Source: Viola odorata (lineage: Eukaryota > Streptophyta > Magnoliopsida > Malpighiales > Violaceae). Taken from it: 64,000 nucleotides of DNA. The stretch lies in contig OY829537.1 in NCBI GenBank assembly GCA_963691705.1, positions 19,096,078 to 19,160,077 on the forward strand. Reading direction: 5' to 3'. The notes beneath the pieces are model-generated. The model had not been told where the DNA came from and made no database searches. It saw only the letters and a list, made by a program, of their open reading frames with translations. The position numbers and the translations under genes are program-made. The first letter of the stretch is position 1, and each line of letters begins with the position of its first letter. Shown here one piece after another: positions 11,363-20,585 of the stretch.

Positions 11363-11788
11363 TTAATGCAGGAAAAGTGATGGAGGAAGTGAGAGAGGAA
11401 ATGGATGAAGAAACAGAGGATGCAAGGTTGTTTAAATAGAGGAAAAATATGGAGGAGTTATGGTTGTACTCAACTGCTACTCTAGAACAGTCGTATTGGA
11501 ATTGAAACGTTGCAACGACTCCTCGCAACATTGCAACTCTAAACAGTTGCGTAAGGAATCCCAATGCATCTGAAACCAAATCAAATTGAGACAAGTACAA
11601 ATGTTTATGTGGAAGAGAATTGGGAAAGAAATTTCAAATCATTGAATATGCAGAGGAATCCCTGTCAACTGCAAACGCATTGGAATCCTCAAAATACAAA
11701 CCAAACATCAAACCCTAAATTAAAAAAACAAAAATAAATCCCTAGAAGTTACGAACATAATTGAAACCCTAGATTTTACAAACCAGAT
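11363..11788. other. MULE interior, no gene seen
   Basis: Upstream region of the coiled-coil ORF and downstream region of the zinc-finger pseudogene. A short minus open frame at 11352-11600 has no recognisable features. Confidence 0.4.
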
Positions 11789-12237
11789 TCATATCCTAGA
11801 CATTACAATAACAAACATTAGAATTTGGAGAAGGATGACGAGACATAGAACAGTATACGAACAATGAAATCCTTTCGTCGTTGCATCTGGTTTTCGAACA
11901 ACCTCCTTCAATTGCCTGCGAATCACATCACTTTCTTCCTTCATCAAATCGATCATTTCTTCCTTCATCAAATTGAATATTTCTTCCTTCACCCAATCTT
12001 AAATTTTTCCCGCAGCACAGATCCACCTAGCATATTGTACCAAGCCCAGAACCCTCACTCACCATACCCACATTTGTAATAAAACCTACCTGGGTTATCT
12101 GTCAATTCTGATATCTTAACCACAACTCTTACCCCACACTTGCACATTCTGTTCTTGTATCATAAGTACGATGCTTCGGCCTTACCTGTGTCGGTCGTGG
12201 CGGACGACATGAATGACCGATTGCTTGAAGAAGCCAT
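11789..12237 (-). pseudogene. GRF-type zinc finger protein relic
   Basis: Minus strand, from MASSSNRSFMSS at 12237. After a possible intron or break come CKCGVRVVV and DNPGRFYYKCGY, the CxCG...NPGRxFxxC signature of GRF zinc fingers. A glutamate/lysine-rich helix follows (MKEEIFNLMKEEMIDLMKEE). The end is a hydrophobic segment (LCLVILLQILMFVIVM, about 11795-11840) that could span a membrane. Stops interrupt the zinc finger part. GRF proteins with a C-terminal hydrophobic segment are common in plant genomes and often travel with transposons. A perfect donor-like cag/gtaagg sits at about 12188. Confidence 0.6.
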
Positions 12238-12479
12238 GGAGATGGAGAAACACTTTCGAATAATTAGCTGTCATGATAGAAACCCAGTCAGGAACCCTAA
12301 ATCTTGAAATGATTTAAGGAAGAATTTTCTAGGGTTCTTGCAAAAAACAATTCAATTTGTTGAAAGGTTGAAATGATTTTAATGTATAATTGGTTTTTAT
12401 ACTTAGTTCAATATTTCTTTTAATTAATTTTTTTTTGGATTCCAGGTTGCAGAAACCGGCAGTTGAAAGTCATATTTAA

Positions 12480-12590
12480 CAGTCGTTGACCTTTAGTACA
12501 AGAGAGATCAATTAGACTTTTTGTAGTCCAGGGGAGGTTTGTGATTTTCGCGTATAGTTCAGGGTTTTTTACAACTATTTCCCCTATATT
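12480..12590. repeat. Putative right terminal region of the MULE
   Basis: On minus this reads inward from ggggaaatagttgtaaaaaa and ccctgaactatacgcgaaaa, a style typical of MULE ends in plants. The matching left end is not in the window because the left half of the transposon is missing, so the call rests on position and style only. Confidence 0.35.
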
Positions 12591-12599
12591 AAATCAAAC

Positions 12600-14070
12600 A
12601 AGATTTCATCGAAGAGGTGGAATCACAACAAAAACAGTTCACTCCGACCAAGATATAATTCCTTAGGGAGAGTAGTACAAATCATTAGACATGAGTAACA
12701 AAAGGAACTATCTTGATTTCTAATCCATTGCACTACTAGAGCCAATGTAGAGAAAATAATCCTATCTAGAGAAAGAGATATGTTGTTAAACAACTTCCTG
12801 CTTCGTTTTAACCAGATTGACCATGTGATACCGTACCAAAGAAAATTCCAAAACATCTTCGCCATCTCCCCTTTCCAAACTGTCATCCCTCGCCAGGCTA
12901 CTAGACACCCAAAATAACTACCCAATAAGGGACCTTGCACACCCTACCATCTTAAGAAGAAACACAAAACTTGACTTGCGAACGGGCAAAACTTGAATAA
13001 ATGTTTTGAGCTCTCAGCACCTTGATCACACATGACACAAGATGCCTCTTGAAATAACCCACGTAGCTGTAGAAATTATTTTGTGGCCACTCTATTTTGA
13101 ATAAGTAACCACTATGATATCTGAATGCGAAGAGGGATTCCTGCAAGTCATACAATGATAGGTGATTGCGCTAGTACGCCATCCGCTCCACACAACCTCT
13201 CTCAAACTCTTGATACCCAAGATTTACTGAATATTGATCATGATCACCCCCTTTCCATACCCATTTATCCGTTTCACTACTTCTATTTGGTACTGACAAA
13301 GCACCAAGCATATTCTCCACAAAACTAACCTCTCATTCAAATAAAGAGCGTCTCCACTTTAATCCCCATTCCCATTTGATAAGATTCAATGTCGATCTTG
13401 TAAGAGTCAGAGTCATGGTTGATCGAAACGGTGGTGGTCGGCGTCGAATGTACCTGCAAAGCGCCGGAGGGGGGGCTCCGGCGTAGACACTCCGATGCTT
13501 AAGTCAGTCCGGGTTTCAAAAATAACAGAGGTTCGTCTTAGTGATCTTCATCTTACCTTCAGATTGGAAAAGTAGGGGTATTTATAGGCCTGCTCGGAGA
13601 TACCTGGCGATACCAATCCAGGCGATGTCAGATGGTGACGTCACAAGCGATACCGACAGATGACGTCATGAGCGATATCATACGGGCTGCCGGGAGTGAT
13701 AAGCTCGTGGGTCCCTAGGATGGGATGGTGCCGTGCGTGTAGAGTCGCGTGAGTCCCCCCCGCTGATGTCGACCATCCTAGGAATTCTTCTATGATTCTC
13801 GGGCGATATGAAGATATCTTACGGGTCTTATGGGAAATCGTCCTGGTGGGAGCCACAAGTGTGGTAGCACCGTTAGGGCTGTCTTGATTGTTATCACCAT
13901 TGACCTTTCACCCATCTCCCACACTCAGACACTGATGCCGTTTATTGAGAAGATAGAGTAAATAACCGAGGATGACTCACGCGCAAAGGGAGGTTGGAGC
14001 ACAAAGTATCCTCCCAAAATAGTACCTTTCCCGCATTACCAAGGTGGAAAGACATCTTAGAGTCAATTGC
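12600..14070 (-). pseudogene. LINE relic: RT C-terminal part and zf-RVT region, split by a solo LTR
   Basis: On minus, read from about 14060: HLGNAGKVLFWED and PLRVSHPRLFTL, then (after the inserted LTR 13377-13896) DKWVWKGGDHDQYSV, the zinc motif CVMCDQGAESSKHLFKFC, and a terminal IWLKRSRKLFNN segment near 12800. This order (LGN..FW, W.....YSV, CxxC...H....C, IW..RN) is that of the region after the RT in plant L1-type LINEs. Several frameshifts and stops are present. The 5' side is cut near 14070 by a DNA element and the 3' side near 12600 by the MULE end. Confidence 0.65.
13377..13896 (-). mobile_element. Solo LTR of a Tat/Retand-like element (TSD ccatt)
   Basis: 520 bp with TGATAA...TTATCA ends, flanked by ccatt at 13372-13376 and 13897-13901. 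No PBS or polypurine-side sequence adjoins it, so this is a solo LTR left by LTR-LTR recombination. It is a relative of the T1-T3 LTRs: it has the inverted repeat cgccggag/ctccggcg (13462-13483), a TATAAATA on minus (13579-13586) and two TGACGTCA sites (13636-13643, 13661-13668). Its word GCGATAyC occurs four times. Confidence 0.9.
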
Positions 14071-14076
14071 AGAAAA

Positions 14077-15151
14077 AATTGTTAAAAAAAGTATGACATG
14101 TCTGTAACTCTGTTAGTGTTTTTGCAATGTCAGTTCCCTGTTACCACGTCGTTTTGCCATGTCATCATGACACATCCACTTGTTGCCACATCATGGAACA
14201 TTTACAGATGGGACCCTTCACTCAATTTCACCTTATCTTACCCCCCCCCCCCCTCCCTCAATGCACGCACACGTGCAACCACTCCTGCTTTACTTCTGAT
14301 TTTGGTTTATCATCTCCTTGCCCAATTTCTTTTTCTTGATTCATCTCCTCTCCATTTTCTTGCTCAATTTCTTACTCTGTTAAATCAATCCCTTCCTGTT
14401 CTTCACCATAACTAAGAGTACTATTTCTATCTCCATCTTGCATCGACATTAGCCACCGTGCAAACACCGCCTCACAACCGTTGTTTCCACCTGATCCACT
14501 ACCACTCGCCGCCTTCTCTTCCTTCTCTTTCTGATTTTAAATCCATCCCAAGAGCCCATAAAGCTTTGCAAATCATCATCGGCAAATGCATCTGTATTTG
14601 CATCAATTTCATTAACTAATTTAATTTATTATTTAATTCATAAAAGAAATTAGTAGGTGTTGGTGGTGGATCTAGTGGGTAGTGGTGGTGGTGATGATGA
14701 ATCTAACATTGGGATAGTGATGAACTCGGTGGTGGCAGATATAGAGTTGGGCGGGTGGCTGGATAGTGGTGGTGGTAGTAGATCTAGTTGAAGATGATAT
14801 GGTGGTGATAAATTTAGTCAATAACGGGTTGGTGAATTTAATGGTGTTTACATGATCGGAGATGGTGGAGGTGATGCTAGGTTGACAAATGATTCGGTTA
14901 CTAGTATTGGGGTGGTAGATGATGGTGATGGTAGTGTGTTTGATGTTTGTTAATGGTGATGAAAGAGGGAAGAAGATGGTGATGGCGGTAGAGATGAGGA
15001 GATGAGAATAAAGGTAGAAAAAATAATGGGGTAATGCAGACATGGATGACAGTTTTAGTTCTAAAGGAAAAAAAATGGTTGATTGCACGCGTGCTTGCGT
15101 TGAGGGAGGGGGAGGGGAAGAGATAAAGTGAAAATGAGTGGCGAGGCCCAC
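14077..15151. mobile_element. Non-autonomous DNA element with long inverted repeats (left and middle part)
   Basis: The left arm (about 14077-14290) matches, inverted, the right arm that runs from about 15075 through 15151 and, after T2, 47714-47795. Shared pieces are ttgttaaaaaaa, cagttccct.ttaccacgtcg with ttgccatgtcatcat, ttcacttatct plus a C-run and ccctccctcaa, and gcacgcgtgcaa. The middle has GGTGGT-rich repeats but no gene. Terminal bases and a 9-bp TSD are not resolved, so a MULE-like assignment is tentative. T2 inserted into its right arm. Confidence 0.5.
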
Positions 15152-15353
15152 TGATAAGAGTCTTCCGGATTCCGGACAGGTTCTGCTTAATCTACGCGGT
15201 CGGGAACACTGTGCTGGGGGCCTTCGTCACCTGCAATGCGTCGGAGGGGGTCTCCGGCGTAAACACTCCGATGCCAAAGTCAGAATGGGTAGTGAAAGTG
15301 ACAGGGGTTCAGTACGCTGTCTTAGGCTTAGCTTTTCTTTGTAAGGGTGAGGG

Positions 15354-15361
15354 TATTTATA
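15354..15361 (-). promoter_or_regulatory. T2 LTR TATA box (sense promoter)
   Basis: TATAAATA on minus. It is present in all six Tat LTRs of the window (13579, 15354, 18227, 33117, 47366, 48659) at a similar distance before the conserved inverted repeat, and marks the U3/R border for gag-pol transcription. Confidence 0.75.
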
Positions 15362-15462
15362 GACAAAGGGAAGAGTGTACCGATAGGGGTTGGAGTAGTC
15401 CCTGGCAGGCGTAGCTGGAGTGACATATATCGCTGGAGCGCCATAGAGTGTCGTCATGGGGA

Positions 15463-15499
15463 TGACGTCAGGAGGATGACGTCAGGCAAGGTGACGTCA
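15463..15499 (-). promoter_or_regulatory. Triple TGACGTCA (bZIP-type) cluster in T2 U3
   Basis: Three perfect TGACGTCA palindromes within 37 bp, about 100 bp upstream of the minus-strand TATA box. This core is the binding site of plant TGA/bZIP factors. The same cluster is in the other T2 LTR (47475-47511), two copies are in the solo LTR and one in T3 (48736-48743); T1 has none. Confidence 0.7.
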
Positions 15500-15836
15500 T
15501 GGGTGACCTGGGATGGGATGTCGCCATGCGGATGTCGCATGAGAGCCCCCCCGCTGATGTCGACCATCCCAGGGTCAGCCTCCCGGCCAGTTGGCGGTAC
15601 ATGCAGGACTTCGTCTCCCACGATAGGTACAGTATGCTGTCCGGGTCACCCGGCGGGGTGGCGGAGATGCCGCTCCTGTAGTATTGATAGTTATCATATG
15701 CCCAAACGAAAACTAGCCCGAGTGTTTACCAAGGGCTATCACAACATCTCTGGTCTGGCCCTGTTAAAGGGTTCTCCACTAGTGCAGGCTCGACGATCGA
15801 TAAAGGTATGTCTTCTAAATGCCTTTCTCCGAAGTC

Positions 15837-15844
15837 TATAAATA
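15837..15844 (+). promoter_or_regulatory. TATA box of T2 gene aA
   Basis: TATAAATA 89 bp before the aA start codon. T1 and T3 have TATAAAT 67 bp before theirs. Confidence 0.65.
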
Positions 15845-15925
15845 GGCCCTTTATTTCGCACTTGTTTCATTATTCTCACAGCTTTTCCATCCCTTTCTCA
15901 GAATTCTCTCATCCTTCTCTTCTTC

Positions 15926-16312
15926 ATGGACGAAGTCACCAAAAACTTTCTGCTCTCCAAAACTCATGCCCTGAGGAACCTAACTCAGGCTGATACTGAT
16001 TTTCTGGGTTCGCTGAGCATCAAAACCTCAGAGGATATGCTGGAGCTTCAGGGAATGCTGACTCCCCTGCAAGCTAGACAGGCAACTGTCACCATGGAGG
16101 ACTTCAGTCTCATAGAGAAAGTGGTGAAGCTGTCGGTGGCTGTTTCTCAAATCTAACTACTGATGTCAACGCTGCAGCATAGGAAAGACTTGCTGGGATG
16201 CTGCCTGAAGAGTATGAGGGCTTACTCTTCTGAACTAACGGCCCTGGCGGACGTCCTTAGGGAGATTCCTTTTCTGGAATGGGACGAAGATGATGCTGGG
16301 TCGAATGCATGA
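15926..16312 (+). pseudogene. T2 antisense gene aA (small helical protein, one stop)
   Basis: Starts MDEVTKNFLLSK and runs in one frame to TGA at 16310-16312, about 128 codons, with a single TAA at 16154-16156. Conserved blocks shared with T1 and T3: TSEDMLELQGMLTP, QHRKDLLGCCLKSMR, SSELTALADVLREIP and the end DDAGSNA. No known domain; probably soluble and helical. It is transcribed away from the 3' LTR, opposite to gag-pol. A TATA box lies at 15837, AATAAA at 16424-16429. The 548 bp to aB hold this 3' end and the aB promoter. Function unknown. Confidence 0.6.
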
Positions 16313-16786
16313 CCAACGACGGGCGTCCTCTTAGTACGTCTTTCTGTGCTCCTCAGGGGCCACCTTTTGTAACTCGGGCCTTTAGGCCTTTTTGTAATCC
16401 CGGGCTGTTAGGCCCTTTAAGTAAATAAATATGCCTTTCGTTATCCGCTTGCCGTGTTATCACTGTTTTTCTTCTTTCTCGTTCACCTTTCTTGAGAAAG
16501 CAACTTCCGTTTTCATTTATTGCGGGCTCGGTGTCTCTTGGGACCTCGTAACTTTATTTGCCTACTTGGCTCACAATGATGATTTTTTCACGCCACGTCC
16601 GTTCGGAATACATTTCGCGCCGCTTTTTTAACGCCAACGGATTGGGCGACGGTTCGGTGCCTCCTGGCTGATGTAGACTTTTAACAGTTGTGGAGTCAGA
16701 TCTTTCCTCCCAACAGACGCTACTCTTGATAGCATTAAATGTCCTCGATAATACACAGAGAGGCACGCACGCTTCCTTCTTCTGGC

Positions 16787-16793
16787 TATATAA
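16787..16793 (+). promoter_or_regulatory. TATA box of T2 gene aB
   Basis: TATATAA 74 bp before the aB ATG. T1 (73 bp) and T3 (74 bp) have the corresponding box at the same distance. Confidence 0.7.
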
Positions 16794-16860
16794 GGAAGCT
16801 CTTTCTTTCCTTTTCGCTCATCTTTTCCCTTCTTGCTTCTCACTCTTACTGGCATTTCCA

Positions 16861-17347
16861 TGGCTAATTCTCATTTTTTGTATGCTGGTGCCTGCGATTC
16901 TCCTCCGACCCCTCCGACTTCTCCCGATTCTGACAATCCTTCACCAACACCTCCCTGGAGGCTTGCCAAGTGTTCTATGAAACGCCGGAGTCGCAAGAGA
17001 TCAAAGAAGACAATGAAACAGCCTTTCGAATCCTTCTTTGCGGGCTTTGAAGCTCATCTTCTTTCATTACGGCAAAAGACGAGCCGTCACCATCCGTCCC
17101 TCGTCTTTTTCCCAAGGAGGAGACTTCTACACAAGATGCCGCCCTAGGACTGACTGGCCCGATCTTGGAGAAAAACTCCCATGCCGCTTCAAAGGGAGAG
17201 ACTGCCCCTGCGACAGGTTCCGTGACTGGGCTTGGTAAAAGACCATTCGAGGTTGACGAGCCCTTTCCTTTCTATAGCAATGAGTCGCCCTCACCTCCGG
17301 AAAATTACGATTACGTCTACGAGGTGGACTGGATGGACGACGACTGA
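16861..17347 (+). pseudogene. T2 antisense gene aB (Pro/Ser-Asp and basic protein, frameshifted)
   Basis: Starts MANSHFLYAG. It carries PTPPTSPDSD, identical in T1 and T3, then a basic stretch (MKRRSRKRSKKT) that could be a nuclear signal. A frameshift near 17110-17165 is needed to reach the conserved acidic end VDWMDDD at 17347 (W-x-D-D/E-D in all copies). About 160 codons. No family recognised. AATAAA follows at 17393-17398. The 510 bp to aC carry that site and the aC promoter region (TTTTAAAA at 17665-17672). Confidence 0.55.
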
Positions 17348-17857
17348 AGATGTCGCACTTATTGTAGATGCCGCTTGGCTTTCTCTCTTTTAAATAAAAA
17401 CATTGTGGAACAAAATGCCGCTTGCCTTTTCTTTTGTGTCTTTAATATGTCGCCGCTCCTATTGGTTAATCACCGCTGGACAAGCCAATTGCCGCTTCAT
17501 AGGATCTTTTTTCTGGGGTTTTTTGTAATTAGAGGGTCTTTTTGCGAAATTCGAGGCGAGCACTTGACTTTAAGTCTCTGTCAGGCTCTTCCCACGTGTC
17601 CAGTTTGCCTCGTACGTGTCTCACTGTAATAGGTCGCGCTTCTGTCTGACTGTTCCACCATTTCTTTTAAAAGGAAACGCGTTTCTTTTCTGTACCCTTT
17701 TTGCTCCTTTTTATATCTCCGAACTCTCCTTGTTTTTTGCTCGCTCCGAGGAAATTCACTCGTTCGCATCTAGACGACTCGCCCATTAATTCCAGCCTTC
17801 TCTCTTTCAAGGTATTCTGCTCGATTTTGCTTTTAATTTTCCTTTGCTGCTTTATGT

Positions 17858-18025
17858 ATGATGCCTCGTACGAGATCTCAATCTAGTTCCTTAGCTACCC
17901 CTGTGCCAATTTCTCGATATCCCGAGCTTGAAAACACCCCTAGCATCTTTACTTGCCCTACTGTTTTACGCCTCGAACTGGAAAGCAACAATATAACCTT
18001 CCCCCGCGGCTATCGCCCCAATATT
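17858..18025 (+). pseudogene. T2 antisense gene aC, 5' piece (cut by T1)
   Basis: Start MMPRTRSQSSS, reaching SIFTCPTVLRLELES and then YRPNI at the T1 insertion point. The atatt target duplication is the last 5 bases. The frame resumes exactly at 33494 (PSDTMRLH...), matching the uninterrupted T3 copy (MLPEKHMRLH). See 33494-35469 for the rest. Confidence 0.8.
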
Positions 18026-18598
18026 TGATAATAATTTGTCTTCTGCCAAAGGATGTATGGCGGAGCAGCTCTTCTCAGATCAGTGTGCGCGACGGTCCAC
18101 AGTACCTGCAATGCGCCGGAGGGGGTCTCCGGCGGAAACACTCTGATGCTTAAGTCAGCAAGTGTACTGAAATTGGCAGAGTTTTGGCTAGTCAAGTCCG
18201 CTTACCTACCTCCTTTGTGGGGGAGGTATTTATAGAAGAAAGGGGGCGTTCCCGCCCGAGTAAACGGGTACGGAGCTATCACTCGCGTTAGGGTCTGTGA
18301 TTCGCCCTTATCGTGATACGCTACCTCGGCGGTAGGTGTTTTAGGTAGATATTGCCGCGGTAGGATAATGGCCGGAGCGTTAATCTTGACGCGTGGTTTC
18401 CTCTGGGGGTGAGATAACTCCTTGAGCCAAGCAGGAGGTCCGTGAGAGGAGCCGGTAGGGCCCCGTTAGCCTTTGTAGCGTTAGCCTTTGGGGAAGGTAG
18501 CAATCTTGTCCCTACCGTGGTGGTGCGAAACAGTAGATATGCCTCTTCCCACCGGGTGATAGACGAAAATACTCTTTCTTTTAGGTGGATTGTTATCA
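18026..18598 (-). repeat. T1 3' LTR
   Basis: TGATAA...TTATCA ends; inverted repeat cgccggag/ctccggcg at 18114-18134, minus TATAAATA at 18227-18234. No TGACGTCA. Three copies of CGTTAG, the word enriched in the whole element. Confidence 0.95.
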
Positions 18599-18726
18599 TA
18601 AGCCCAACTGAAAATGAGACCGAGTGTTTACCAAGGGCTAACGTTCCTTCTCTTACGGAGAGTCCCTCTAAGTACCGGGGCGGTTTTGCCTCAGAAGATG
18701 GTCCCGACGGCTTTTTTGTCAGAATC

Positions 18727-18733
18727 TATAAAT
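18727..18733 (+). promoter_or_regulatory. TATA box of T1 gene aA
   Basis: TATAAAT 67 bp before the aA start codon, the same spacing as in T3. Confidence 0.65.
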
Positions 18734-18793
18734 CAGAGGTTTCTCTGTGCCAGTTTCTTCGTATTTTCACGTTCTTTCTTTTCATATTCCGCC

Positions 18794-19176
18794 ATGGATG
18801 AACTGACTCGCAATTTCCTAATCTCCAAAACTCTGACCCTGAAGAATCTTACTGAGGGTGACATCGGCTTCCAGGAGAGGATGATCACCAAGACCTCCGA
18901 GGATGTCCTGGAGTTGCAGGGGGTGCTAACCCCTATTCTGTCTAGACAGCTGGGAATAACTCTGGAGGATTTTAATCCCCTAGAGAGTTTGGCGAAACTG
19001 GCCACTGTCAGTGCTCACCTTTATGTGGTGGCTCGATGCTGGAGCAGAGGAAAGATCTGCTGGCCTGCTGCCTAAAGGGCATGAGAGCTTGCTCTTCCGA
19101 ACTGACCTCCGTCGCTGACGCTTTAAGGGAGGTTCCCGTTGTGCCAGGGGAAGATGATGCGGGGTCCAATATCTGA
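18794..19176 (+). pseudogene. T1 antisense gene aA (frameshift near 19030)
   Basis: Starts MDELTRNFLISK and follows the T3 and T2 copies (TSEDVLELQGVLTP, LEDFNPLESLAKLA). Near 19030 the frame shifts: a small indel before the conserved EQRKDLLACCLKGMR block. The second frame continues through SSELTSVADALREVP to DDAGSNI and TGA at 19176. Full length would be about 127 codons. Unknown function. AATAAA at 19253-19258. The 489 bp to aB carry this site, a second copy of the agcccaactgaaaat motif (19338) and the aB TATA box. Confidence 0.6.
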
Positions 19177-19592
19177 CCGCTGGCTTCACTTCTTCTTGTT
19201 GTTTTTCTTATGTATCTTGTACATATTTGAACGTTAAGGCCACCTGGCCATAAATAAATAACTGTCTCTGCTTTTTCCCAAGTCTTCTCTTTTTTCTTGC
19301 TTGGTTGCTTGCTTTATTGGTTGGAAATATTTGTCATGAGCCCAACTGAAAATGGGTCTTCCTCGGGACATTGTATTGCAGTGGTCGCGTTCCGAGAATT
19401 AGCAATGAATGCTCTATCTTGACTGTTACAGGGCCGTCTTTTCAGTGGCAGGTGGTTGGGCGGTTCTTTGGTGCCCTTTGATTGGTGCGTTCAACGAGCA
19501 GATGCGCCTGTGACGGATCGGATTCTGCAATTGCAGTTATTTTTTCCCAAGCGTCTTAATTGATTTTTCAGGGATCGAAATGCTCACTCGGC

Positions 19593-19599
19593 TATATAA
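19593..19599 (+). promoter_or_regulatory. TATA box of T1 gene aB
   Basis: TATATAA in the phrase gctatataagggag, 73 bp before the aB ATG. The same position as in T2 and T3. Confidence 0.75.
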
Positions 19600-19665
19600 G
19601 GGAGTTTGGTTTCCCTTTCCTGTTCATCTTCATCCTTTTCCTTCTTTTTTGCTTTTGCAGGTGAC

Positions 19666-20088
19666 ATGGCAGATTTTTATTTCTTAAGTTCCATGGATCG
19701 CGACTCCTTGCCGACTCCCCCGACTTCGCCGGACTCAGATCATCCCCCTCCTTCGCCACCATGGAGGCCTCCGGTCCGCCGAAAGGGTCGTAAGAAGCAG
19801 GGGAAACGGACTTCCCAGACGCCCTTTGCGACTTTGGCTTCTTCTGGTTCTGCTATTCAAGAGGGTGGCAAACGTTTTTCTTCCCCTGATTGCTCGCTGA
19901 ACGAGGATTTTCCCATCAGTGCTGGTGCGAGGTTGGCAGATTCGAGCGCCAAAGGAAAATCATGCCCGTCAGGGTCCTGCCCAGAAAGGGAGGCAGACCA
20001 GCCGGTCCCGAATGCTGACGGGAAGATGCCGTTCCTTGATGATGACGGGGTTTATCACCATGGCATTTATTGGCCTGATGAGGATTAG
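19666..20088 (+). CDS. T1 antisense gene aB, intact (140 aa)
   Basis: The only intact aB copy. ATG at 19666 (MADFYFLSSMDRD) is chosen because the TATA box is 73 bp upstream, as in the other elements. Parts: PTPPTSPDSD plus Pro-rich run (residues 16-35), basic run RRKGRKKQGKR (about 38-50), a variable middle, and an acidic end GIYWPDED. The pattern of a Ser/Asp-Pro head, basic patch and tryptophan-acidic tail is kept in all copies. Probably disordered; could bind nucleic acid or a protein partner (inference). AATAAA at 20125-20130. The 497 bp to aC hold this site and a TATA-like ATTTTTATCC near 20390. Confidence 0.6.
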   Translation: MADFYFLSSMDRDSLPTPPTSPDSDHPPPSPPWRPPVRRKGRKKQGKRTSQTPFATLASSGSAIQEGGKRFSSPDCSLNEDFPISAGARLADSSAKGKSCPSGSCPEREADQPVPNADGKMPFLDDDGVYHHGIYWPDED

Positions 20089-20585
20089 CCGTTTTGCATT
20101 GTACCCGTCTATTGGCGTTTTATGAATAAAATGATGTTTTCTGCCTTTTCAATTTTGTCGTTATTTCCGTTAGCCTGCTGGTTCTTGGTGATAGCTAACG
20201 CAAGCGGTTGGCCTGACTGAGGCAATCGCTTCGCGCTTACTCTGACTGGGTAAATACTGTCTCGCCCTTTTGGGGAGTCTCGACGAATAACTTCTCTTTT
20301 TTCAAATTTCTTTAATGCGCTTCCACGTGGCCAACTTTTTTTACACGCGTCTTCGCCCGATTGGTGACTCAATTAATGCGGTGGCATTTTTATCCTTTAA
20401 GAAGGGCCATTCTCCGATTTCTCAAAACTTTTGCCCTCACTTCGAATTTTCCGTTTTGTCTTCCTTCGTCTTCTTCTCCGAATACCTTTTCGGCCGCTTG
20501 TCACTGTCCGCCGATATCTCTGCGATTCTTCTCCTTTAAGGTATCAATTCGTCCCTTCTCAGATTTCTTTTTTTGTTGGTTTGCT

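Larger units (their letters stand above)
15152..15696 (-). repeat. T2 3' LTR
   Basis: TGATAA...TTATCA ends. It contains the LTR inverted repeat (15239-15259), a TATAAATA on minus (15354-15361) and, upstream of it in the sense direction, three TGACGTCA palindromes (15463-15470, 15477-15484, 15492-15499). Confidence 0.95.

Noticed and set aside
13377..13896. Possible LTR pair 13377-13896 with 48458-48963
   Set aside because: The first has its own TSD (ccatt), no PBS or adjoining internal sequence, and differs clearly from the second; it is a solo LTR.
14672..15151. 159-codon frame on minus rich in Thr/Ser
   Set aside because: It lies in the GGTGGT-rich middle and right arm of the inverted-repeat DNA element; low complexity, no domain.
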